A DNA stretch of 42,361 nt from Deltaproteobacteria bacterium (GTDB taxonomy: Bacteria; Desulfobacterota; Deferrisomatia; Deferrisomatales; BM512): the NCBI GenBank assembly GCA_002869015.1, contig PKTT01000030.1, positions 1-42,361 of the forward strand. Direction: 5' to 3'. The position numbers and the translations under genes are program-made. The notes beneath the pieces were generated by a model that worked only from the letters and a program-made list of their open reading frames with translations, did not search any database and was not told where the DNA came from. Positions 25,318 to 32,622 of this stretch are shown piece by piece; position 1 is the first letter of the stretch; every line of letters starts with the position of its first letter.

Positions 25318-26892
25318 TTAAGGGTGCGCGCCGCCTGGCGCGCCTCCAGTGATCAGCTCCAAATCTTTCATTGCGCGCTTGAACTCCTCCTCGCGCCCGC
25401 TACCCTCCAGCGACCTTACAAGACCTGCACGGCCGGGCTCATCGAAGGGGTTTATCTCCATCAGCTCGCTGAAGGCCGACGCCGCCTCATCATACCGCTC
25501 AAGGGCAAGGAGCGCCTCCCCCTTTCTCATCCAGAGGGAGCCTCTATCCTCATAAAGAGATATGACAGGTTCGATTGCGTCAAGCGCCGCCTGGTACTGC
25601 CCCAGATATATCCTTCCCATAGCATACTTTGATACAACCGCAGGATTTTCGGGCAGCAGCAAGAAGCCCTTCTCGTACTCCACCGAGGCGGCCTCCATGC
25701 GGCCTCGCGCGCGTAACATATCCCCAAGCCGCGTATAATCCTTAGCCTCAGGGTCAGGTATTTTACCCGCCTCCGGCTCGCCGCCGGAGTCCTTCAGCGA
25801 GATGCCCATAACCTCCAAATCCTCAGAGGGAACTTCGAGCGTCTCAACCCAGCTACGCCACTCATCCTCAAAGGAGGAGAAGGTCCCCCCCCAAACTTTA
25901 GCGAAGGCATCCCTGTCTCCCAACCCCTCGGCGAGCAGCTTAAGGAGTTTTCTGGGGGCATCTCCGCCCTTATGCTCAATGAGGTAGGAAACCATAGTGC
26001 CCACCTCGGCAAACGCCAGGGAAGTATCCTCTGCCGATGGAAGCTTCGCCACCGAGGGGCTCATCTTGTCTAGGGGTATGAGGGTATCCTCACTAAAACG
26101 CTTTGCTAAGAGGTTGAGCGCAAAGGGCGTCACCCTTCCGCTCCGCCCACGCCATGACCCCTCGAAGTAACGCGCTAGCCCCTCATGAATCCAGATCGGC
26201 GCATTACCGCCGCTCAACCGGAAAACGGCGAGGTGCGCAAACTCATGGCAGAGGGTGTCGCGCCACCGGTAGCCGAAGAAGGTCACCCTGGGGCTGGTAA
26301 TCATAAGCCTGTTGAATTTGCAGAGCCCTATGGTGCCGGAGGTTTCCACCTCTTCGCGGGTGAGAGTTGAGACAGCGGTAAAATCAGCCACCGTGGGGTA
26401 TATCTCCACCCGCACCCTGTTCTCGGGTCGAAAGCCTAGGAGTTTCGAGAGCTCATTGTATGAGGCCTCAAGGCCCTCCAAGGCAGGGCCTGCCAGCACC
26501 TCATCCTTGGGGTTCTCCCAAAAGACCTCGAAATGTTCACTTTGGCGGGATTTAAACCCCTCTGAGATCTCCGAGGTGACCTTGACGAGTTCCCTGAATG
26601 AGCCGGTAACCCCGGCTCCGTCGAGCCTTTCCAACGCCCCCTTGTAATCGCCCTCGAAGAAGCGGACGTGCCCGTCAAGGAGAAGGGTGGCGGTGTCCTC
26701 AGGCGCCCTCTTTATTAGGTCATCAACCAGCGAACGCGCCTCCGGTATGCGCCACTCCTCTAGGAGGGCGTTTCCGGTATAAAAATCAACGGTGCCGGAG
26801 GATAGCCCGTAAATCTCCCGCGCCGATGCGGCCCCGGCAAAGAGCAGCGTCAAGGCAATGGCGACGATAGCTAAACCCTTAAAGCACCTCAT
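25318..26892 (-). CDS. Exported gluzincin metallopeptidase (peptidase MA-like) with TPR repeats
   Basis: Periplasmic or secreted protein of 524 residues. A signal peptide ends near ASA (22-24). The middle has the zinc motif HEFAH (216-220) and the third ligand in IWIHEGLARYFEG (E237), the pattern of the peptidase MA-like gluzincins. TPR-like helices lie before (about 37-95) and after (about 380-510). It should be an active zinc protease; the substrate is unknown. ATG 26892 overlaps the DUF4175 stop by four bases. Its place ahead of moxR suggests it is a client or effector of the VWA system (inference). Confidence 0.85.
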   Translation of the reverse strand: MRCFKGLAIVAIALTLLFAGAASAREIYGLSSGTVDFYTGNALLEEWRIPEARSLVDDLIKRAPEDTATLLLDGHVRFFEGDYKGALERLDGAGVTGSFRELVKVTSEISEGFKSRQSEHFEVFWENPKDEVLAGPALEGLEASYNELSKLLGFRPENRVRVEIYPTVADFTAVSTLTREEVETSGTIGLCKFNRLMITSPRVTFFGYRWRDTLCHEFAHLAVFRLSGGNAPIWIHEGLARYFEGSWRGRSGRVTPFALNLLAKRFSEDTLIPLDKMSPSVAKLPSAEDTSLAFAEVGTMVSYLIEHKGGDAPRKLLKLLAEGLGDRDAFAKVWGGTFSSFEDEWRSWVETLEVPSEDLEVMGISLKDSGGEPEAGKIPDPEAKDYTRLGDMLRARGRMEAASVEYEKGFLLLPENPAVVSKYAMGRIYLGQYQAALDAIEPVISLYEDRGSLWMRKGEALLALERYDEAASAFSELMEINPFDEPGRAGLVRSLEGSGREEEFKRAMKDLELITGGAPGGAHP

Positions 26893-29846
26893 TTGATAAG
26901 CCTCTTGTAATAGCGCTCCACCTCTTCCTCGTAGTTCTTCGGGTAGTTGCCCTCCCGCATCCTTTTAAGCACATCCTCCCTGAAGGCTCGCCACTGCTTA
27001 GCCTCCTCCTCGGCGGGCAACTTTACCCTTGAGCGGTCAAGCCCATCCTGTCCATGCGGGCGGTTTCCTCCCCCACTGCTTCCCGCGCCCTGTTTGGCGC
27101 CATTGGAAGCATCCTCCATCCCCTTTGCCAGCTCGGAGAGCTTTTGTATTGTCATCCCCTGCCCCGGCAGCGAGGCGAAGGGTGCGCCGCCCCCCATCAA
27201 CTTACCTGCCTCACCCGCGCTCTTTCCCGCTTCCCCGGCTTTTTTCGCGAGGTCGTCAGGGATAAATGGGCTTTTGCCGGAGAGGGACTGAAGCGCCTCC
27301 TCTATATCTCCAATACCCTGCTTCAACCTCTCTTCATCTTCGGCGAGGGATTTTAACGCTTCCAGGGCAGCCGGCTTCAGATAATCCTCCCTCATCTCAA
27401 GGAGCTCTTCGAGGTCTTTTATTATCTCCTCCATTGCCAACCCTGCGTCCTGATGAAGCTCCCCGTAGCGCTTTTTGGCATCCTCATCGGTCATCTTTGG
27501 AGGCTGCGCGACAACGTGCTCATCCGTCAGCTTTGTGACTTCACCCAGCGCATCTGGGTATGATTTCGCCCTTGCCAATGCGCCGCCGAGGTCATTTCTA
27601 AGCTCCTCCCTGAGGGCTCGGCCCGTATCAAAGAAGTGCTTTCGAGCGGACAGGTAGTTGTCCTTCAACTGCTGGTCAACCTCCTTGCCGTGTATGGCCT
27701 CTCGGTCTACCAGCCGCTCCATATCCCGAAAGTTGTTCTCAATCAGCGCTATTCTCTTATTCTGCTTGGCGAGCCAATCTTCCTCACGCTCTTTAAAGTC
27801 GCGTAACGCTTCAAGGGCGGCTTCATCGGTTAACTTACGAGTCTCGCCAAGGATTCTCTCCTGCTCCGCCATCTGCTCCATGACTCTGCCCATAAGTGCC
27901 TGAAGCTCCTTCATCTCTGGAGATATCTCACTATCCAGAGACTCTTTGGCAGCCCCCTCAAGCTTCTGGAGCCATTCGTTCAGAGTCTCCATAAGCTCCT
28001 CGGCTAGCTTCGCCGCCCTCTCCCGGTCGCCCTTCTCAAGGGCCTCTTTAAGCTCATCCAGCAGCGAGCTCATCTTATCGTCTGGGCGATCCTTAACTGC
28101 GTCGGAGTTGGCGAAGGAGTCCGGCATCTCCCCCTCCTGAGAGGAGATTTTTTTGAAAATCTCCTGGAGCATATTTTCTATCTGCTCCACCGCTTCCATG
28201 AGGGCCTTGGTGTCCTCACCCATCATCATCCGCTCAAAGAGGTCCGTTTGCAGTGCGGAGAGCTCATCGCCCAGGGTCAACGCCTCCTCCATGCGGAGAT
28301 TTTTTATCAGGTCATCAATAAAGAGTATGTCCCGCTCAAGCTCGCCGACCAGCGGCTGTGCATTTTTGCTATCGGAGAGGTAGAGATCGACGGCGCGGCG
28401 CAAGGAGACCTCAATGGTCGTTATCGCGCTCATGCCGAAAACCCCCTCATCCAGCCCCGCCGCAGCCCGCTCAGTCAATGCGTCAAGGAGGGTGAGGAGC
28501 TTTTTGCCGCTCTCTCTCAGGGCATCTTGCCAAGCCGTATCGGGGGCGGGATTTTCCAGATGGTCGCCTAGGTAGGAGAGCATCGCCTCAAACAAGCGCT
28601 CCTCCAAAGCTTCAAGGTCCGCCCTCAGCTTACGCTGGCTTAAAAAGGATATATATATGGATTTGGACACCCCGCTCTTTGGCCCGTTAACATCATCTGA
28701 GTCGAAGAGCTCCACCTTCAGGTAAGCCCCATCCCCCAGCGCGGGATAAGCGATGGGCAGGAAGGTGCGGCGCCCCTCCACCTCCGGCCCCGGCTTTATC
28801 TCAAGGGGAATTCGCACCTCCTCGGCGCCGGAAAGCACCAACTCGCCTCGGCTGACTGCGAAGTCGTCGGAGCCGCTCCACGAAATCTCCACCTCCACCT
28901 CCGCCGGGACCTCCAGGTCTGCTTCGGGGCGGATTAGCGATACCCTTGGCCTCTCATCTTGCAGGAGAGAGATAGTCTTTGCGGTGAAGTTCGCCGGGGC
29001 GTCTTTGCCCGCTTTTTCAAAGGAAAGATGGTAGTTGCCGGATTTAGCGAGAATCCAGGAAACGCTGAAGCGATTCTCGGAGATAGTCAGTGGGATCGCC
29101 ACTCCCTCCGGCCCCTCCCAAAGGCCCCCATCCACCGGATAGCCGAGGCGCCCCTCAAGGGTGACGCTGCTTCCGGGATAGCCCTCCACATCACCGCTCA
29201 CACCATCGAAGCGCTCACCGGGCAGGCCTGTATACGCCGGGGGATTTACCGTCAGGCTTAAGTTGCCAACTGTAAGGGGAGGGTTTGGCCCCTCGCCTGA
29301 GAGGGCCATAATGGCTCGTTCATATCCGCCGGGAGAGACGAGAATAACCGCCGCAGCAAAAGATAACGCCAGCGCCCCCCTTATGAAAGAGCCTATAAGC
29401 TGCGATGCGGGGTAAGCCGTCGACAGCGATAGCGCCGAGGCGCGCTCCTCAGCCAAGGCGATTTGCGCCGCTACCAGGGCGCTATCCGCCCCGCGAACGT
29501 CTGCGCCGCGCGCTCCCCACCCGGCAAGGTCGCTGCCGGTGACAATCAACTCGACAAGAGCATCATCTCTTCCAAGTAAAGTTGCAACTTCCACTTGGGA
29601 GCGCAGGGGCCTTATCCTCCGCCAGCTCCACCTTAGGGTCAAAGCCGTCAAAACAATTGATAGGAATGCCGCTCCCGAAAGTAGCTCCAGTGGATGCTCG
29701 GGAAAGATTGGAAAGAGCCCTGAGAGGAGAATAAAGGGGATAAGGAGGGCCCACACCGCCTCTGAAAGAAGGGCGGTAAAACCCAAGAGAAGGATGCGCC
29801 GCCTTAAGCCGCTTATTTTAGAGGAGAGCATTTCGCCGGCGTTCAA
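26889..29846 (-). CDS. DUF4175-like large membrane-anchored helical protein
   Basis: Function unknown. The 985-residue protein has three N-terminal spans (about 18-45, 53-73 and 152-171), beta-rich extracytoplasmic segments at about 185-400 with Ig-like character, and then a very long Glu/Lys/Leu-rich helical region at about 400-870 that probably forms coiled coils, followed by a Gly-rich stretch (AGSSGGGNRPHG) and a basic C-terminus. The layout fits the DUF4175 family. Start is TTG 29846, with GGAG eight bases upstream, overlapping the truA stop by four bases; ATG 29831 has no such site. It could be a scaffold reaching through the periplasm (inference). Confidence 0.75.
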   Translation of the reverse strand: MNAGEMLSSKISGLRRRILLLGFTALLSEAVWALLIPFILLSGLFPIFPEHPLELLSGAAFLSIVLTALTLRWSWRRIRPLRSQVEVATLLGRDDALVELIVTGSDLAGWGARGADVRGADSALVAAQIALAEERASALSLSTAYPASQLIGSFIRGALALSFAAAVILVSPGGYERAIMALSGEGPNPPLTVGNLSLTVNPPAYTGLPGERFDGVSGDVEGYPGSSVTLEGRLGYPVDGGLWEGPEGVAIPLTISENRFSVSWILAKSGNYHLSFEKAGKDAPANFTAKTISLLQDERPRVSLIRPEADLEVPAEVEVEISWSGSDDFAVSRGELVLSGAEEVRIPLEIKPGPEVEGRRTFLPIAYPALGDGAYLKVELFDSDDVNGPKSGVSKSIYISFLSQRKLRADLEALEERLFEAMLSYLGDHLENPAPDTAWQDALRESGKKLLTLLDALTERAAAGLDEGVFGMSAITTIEVSLRRAVDLYLSDSKNAQPLVGELERDILFIDDLIKNLRMEEALTLGDELSALQTDLFERMMMGEDTKALMEAVEQIENMLQEIFKKISSQEGEMPDSFANSDAVKDRPDDKMSSLLDELKEALEKGDRERAAKLAEELMETLNEWLQKLEGAAKESLDSEISPEMKELQALMGRVMEQMAEQERILGETRKLTDEAALEALRDFKEREEDWLAKQNKRIALIENNFRDMERLVDREAIHGKEVDQQLKDNYLSARKHFFDTGRALREELRNDLGGALARAKSYPDALGEVTKLTDEHVVAQPPKMTDEDAKKRYGELHQDAGLAMEEIIKDLEELLEMREDYLKPAALEALKSLAEDEERLKQGIGDIEEALQSLSGKSPFIPDDLAKKAGEAGKSAGEAGKLMGGGAPFASLPGQGMTIQKLSELAKGMEDASNGAKQGAGSSGGGNRPHGQDGLDRSRVKLPAEEEAKQWRAFREDVLKRMREGNYPKNYEEEVERYYKRLIK

Positions 29847-30604
29847 GGATATATCTCCAGCGGCTCATCTTCGTAAAAGACCTCTTTTAAAAGGAGCCCC
29901 TGTGAGGGCGCTGTGATACCAGCCTTGCCGCGGTCACCCTCCTTTAATAGCTCTCTAATCGAATCCGCGCTCCTGCGCCCCTGCCCGATCTCTACTAGGG
30001 TGCCTACTATGATGCGAACCATATTCCTCAAAAAACCGCTGCCCGTTATCTCTATCGATATTAGGTTTTCCTCGCGGGTAACACTAACTGCGGTAATCTC
30101 ACGAATTGTGGTTTTAGAGTCGCACCCCGCCGAGCGAAAGCCCGCGAAGTCGTGGATGCCGATGAGGAGCACTGCCCCCCGCTTCATCTCTTCAATATCC
30201 AGGTTGTTATAAATCCACCAGGTAAAGGAACGCAGGAGAACGGGCGGCGCAGGGTCGGCGTATATCCTGTAGAGGTAGGTCTTCCCGACCGCCGAGCGGC
30301 GGCTATCGAAGTCTAGCGGCATCTCGGCGACATTCCTGACCCTGATATCATCCGGCAGAAATGAGTTGACGCCGTGAAGAAATGCCTTGAGCGGCAGATC
30401 ACTGCCCGTGTGAAAGTTTACAACCTGCGCCAGCGCATGGACGCCCGCGTCGGTTCTTCCCGAGGCCTGAACCCTATGGGCCGCCCCGGTCAGCTCAGAA
30501 AGCGCCCGCTCCAGCTCCCCTTGAACGGTCGGGTCCTCAGGCTGAAACTGGTAGCCTGAGAAGCCTGTGCCTTCATATTCCACTGTGAGACGAATATTCC
30601 TCAC
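29843..30604 (-). CDS. truA: tRNA pseudouridine(38-40) synthase TruA
   Basis: Makes pseudouridine at positions 38-40 of the tRNA anticodon arm. The 253-residue protein has the catalytic motif ASGRTDAGVHA (47-57) with D52 as the nucleophile, plus YEGTGFSGYQ near the start and SGFLRNMVR late in the chain. Start is GTG 30604 with a weak AGGCGG in front. It lies 22 bases behind ecfT, an adjacency also well known in Firmicutes, and overlaps the DUF4175 gene by four bases, tying a housekeeping gene to the VWA operon. Confidence 0.96.
   Translation of the reverse strand: MRNIRLTVEYEGTGFSGYQFQPEDPTVQGELERALSELTGAAHRVQASGRTDAGVHALAQVVNFHTGSDLPLKAFLHGVNSFLPDDIRVRNVAEMPLDFDSRRSAVGKTYLYRIYADPAPPVLLRSFTWWIYNNLDIEEMKRGAVLLIGIHDFAGFRSAGCDSKTTIREITAVSVTREENLISIEITGSGFLRNMVRIIVGTLVEIGQGRRSADSIRELLKEGDRGKAGITAPSQGLLLKEVFYEDEPLEIYP
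29855..29858 (-). promoter_or_regulatory. Shine-Dalgarno deciding the DUF4175 TTG start
   Basis: GGAG on the minus strand, eight bases before TTG 29846, within the last codons of truA. Confidence 0.6.
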
Positions 30605-30626
30605 CTATGCCGCCTAAATCCGGGGG

Positions 30627-31412
30627 TCACCCGGCGAAAACCGCTATTATAAGAGGTGCCAATCCAAGGGCCAGACCCTTAACTTCATTTATCCCAAAGC
30701 CTGGCAAAGAGGACAAAAGATCTCTACGTCTCGCCTCATAACCATCCAGTTCTCGGGCAGCCTCAACAGATAACGAGAGCGAGAGGACCCTCCTCAAAAG
30801 AAGCGCCGCGACAAAGAGGCGTGAGCGCGCCCACCCCCTCTCCTTTACCCGCGACGGTATAAGGCGCATCACCCTTTCGCGCTCCAATGAGAGGATGGGG
30901 ATGGCTCTAAGCGCCACATTAAGCACCTTCGTCAAATCCCCTACAGGCACACCAATAAGTTTTAATGGAGAGAGCACCCATTCAATACTAAGCGCGACCT
31001 CAAGTGGTTTCGTCGTAGCCGCGAGCATTATTGAAAAAGCAACCGCCGCCGCTAGCTGCGCAGCCGCCCCCAAGCCCGCGGCGCTTCCCTCCAACGTCCA
31101 GCCTACCCCCCAGATTGGAAAGCCCGGAAGCATCCTGCCGGGGGTGGAGAAAAAGTGCATCATCGCAGTAAAGAGGATGAGGAAGTTAAGCGGCCTCATC
31201 CTTCCTATTAGCCCCAAAGCACCCAAGCCTGAAAGGTGGGCGGCAATGGAGATTATGACAAAAACCGCCGCAAGCGAAAGCCAGCTACCCGTCGCCCCCG
31301 TACCCCCTATAGCGAGGAGCGCAATAACTATCTTGGCGCGCGGATCCAAACCGTGGATTACGCTCCCGGCATCCATATACCCCGCGAGGTTGTGGACGGC
31401 GACCTTTGCCAT
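30627..31412 (-). CDS. ecfT: ECF transporter transmembrane component EcfT (CbiQ family)
   Basis: Membrane scaffold of an energy-coupling factor vitamin or metal importer. The 261-residue protein starts with the DPRAKI element (24-29) typical of the family and has five or six hydrophobic segments. The cytoplasmic coupling region is at about 165-240: RERVMRLIPSRVKERG for the first helix and EAARELDGYEARR for the second. The second lacks the Ala-Arg-Gly form that usually contacts the ATPases. No EcfA ATPase or S-component gene is next to it. First gene of the long minus-strand operon; the start at 31412 has AGG eight bases upstream. Confidence 0.85.
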   Translation of the reverse strand: MAKVAVHNLAGYMDAGSVIHGLDPRAKIVIALLAIGGTGATGSWLSLAAVFVIISIAAHLSGLGALGLIGRMRPLNFLILFTAMMHFFSTPGRMLPGFPIWGVGWTLEGSAAGLGAAAQLAAAVAFSIMLAATTKPLEVALSIEWVLSPLKLIGVPVGDLTKVLNVALRAIPILSLERERVMRLIPSRVKERGWARSRLFVAALLLRRVLSLSLSVEAARELDGYEARRRDLLSSLPGFGINEVKGLALGLAPLIIAVFAG

Positions 31413-31466
31413 ATAGTTTACCTATCTTTAGAAGAGAGGGAAAAAGTAACAAAACCCGGCGCGGCG

Positions 31467-31485
31467 GGCAAGGCTGCCCCTTGCC
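31467..31485. repeat. Short inverted repeat between ecfT and the YchF-family gene
   Basis: Arms GGCAAGG (31467-31473) and CCTTGCC (31479-31485) flank five bases. It has no T-run, and its right arm overlaps the proposed -35 element of the YchF-family promoter, so it could be an operator rather than a terminator. Confidence 0.45.
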
Positions 31486-31509
31486 AAGGGGGCGAAAAGA
31501 GGATAAATT
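31481..31509 (+). promoter_or_regulatory. Promoter of the YchF-family gene
   Basis: TTGCCA (31481-31486, five of six), a 17-base spacer and TAAATT (31504-31509, four of six). The start would be near 31516, leaving a leader of about 24 bases that contains AAAGGAG six bases before ATG 31540. Confidence 0.45.
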
Positions 31510-31539
31510 TCGCCACTCGTCACCCAAAAGGAGCCTTAA

Positions 31540-32622
31540 ATGGAAATCGGTATCTTCGGCCTCCCCCTCTCGGGGAAGACCACACTCTTTAATTTATTAA
31601 CCAACTCCTCCGCGGAGACCGGCTTCGCCTCTTCCAAGAAGAAGGCGAATATGGGGATATCCAAGGTCCCCGATGCCCGTCTGGATGAGCTAAAGCGCAT
31701 CTGGTCTCCCAAGAAGACAACCTACACGACGGTAAACTACGTTGACGTAGCCGGGGTCGAGAAGGGCGGGGAGAAGGGTCTTTCCTCCGATGTTATGACG
31801 AGCCTTAAAAACACCGATGCCCTCCTGGTCGTGGTTAGGCAGTTCGCCAGCGATATGGTCCCCCACCCGGAGGAGAGCATTGACCCCAAGCGGGACGTTT
31901 CGATCCTGACCTCCGAGATGCTGCTCTCCGACCTCGTCATCGTGGAGACTCGCCTTGAGCGCATCGCAAAACAGATGAAGGGGAAGGTCTCCGACGAAGT
32001 CATGCGCGAAAAGGAGCTTATGGAGAAGCTCCAGGCTATCCTTGAGGAGGAACGACCCCTCCGCGACGTCGAGCTCTCCGCCGATGAGATCAAGATTATT
32101 AAAGGCTTTCAGTTCCTTACGCTAAAGCCCCTAATCGTTGTCATAAACACCGGCGAAGAGGATATCGCCGACGGCGACGCTCTTGCCTCGGAGCTAACGG
32201 CGTCGATTAACTCGCCAAAGGTAGCGGTGACTCACCTTTGCGCAGAGATCGAGCAGGAGATTTCACAGCTCTCCCCTGAAGAGGCTACGGAATTTCTGGC
32301 TGATCTGGGCATAGAGGAGCCCGCCACTGCAAGGATCATCCGCACATCCTACGAGCTCCTTGGGCTCATCAGCTTTTTCACTATGGGCGAAGATGAGTGC
32401 CGCGCCTGGACCGTCGAGCGCGGCGCCAAAGCGCCCAGAGCCGCCGGGGTAATCCACTCCGACCTTGAGCGCGGCTTTATCCGCGCAGAGGTTGTCAGCT
32501 ATGAGAACTTCGTCTCAGCCGGCTCCCTCGCGGCATGCCGCGATAAGGGGCTCCTCTCCACCGAGGGCAAGGAGTACGTCGTAAAAGACGGCGACATCCT
32601 TAACATACGCTTCAACGTTTAG
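31540..32622 (+). CDS. YchF/OBG-family P-loop NTPase (DUF933)
   Basis: Cytoplasmic P-loop protein of the YchF group, which binds ribosomes and prefers ATP. In 360 residues: Walker A GLPLSGKTT (7-15), Walker B-like VNYVDVAGV (65-73), a coiled-coil stretch in the middle, NTGEED in the place of the NKxD specificity motif (as in YchF), and a C-terminal TGS domain ending VKDGDILNIRFNV. The Walker A differs from the GLPNVGKST of standard YchF, so it may be a paralogous subgroup rather than the housekeeping copy. It is the only plus-strand gene between 4611 and the right edge. Its stop overlaps the convergent methyltransferase stop. Confidence 0.85.
   Translation: MEIGIFGLPLSGKTTLFNLLTNSSAETGFASSKKKANMGISKVPDARLDELKRIWSPKKTTYTTVNYVDVAGVEKGGEKGLSSDVMTSLKNTDALLVVVRQFASDMVPHPEESIDPKRDVSILTSEMLLSDLVIVETRLERIAKQMKGKVSDEVMREKELMEKLQAILEEERPLRDVELSADEIKIIKGFQFLTLKPLIVVINTGEEDIADGDALASELTASINSPKVAVTHLCAEIEQEISQLSPEEATEFLADLGIEEPATARIIRTSYELLGLISFFTMGEDECRAWTVERGAKAPRAAGVIHSDLERGFIRAEVVSYENFVSAGSLAACRDKGLLSTEGKEYVVKDGDILNIRFNV

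Noticed and set aside
26889-29846. DUF4175 protein as an SMC or other coiled-coil ATPase
   Set aside because: No Walker A, Walker B or signature motif; the N-terminus is made of membrane spans.
31460-31490. Hairpin as an intrinsic terminator
   Set aside because: There is no T-run on either side, and both flanking genes point away from it, so no transcript needs to end there.
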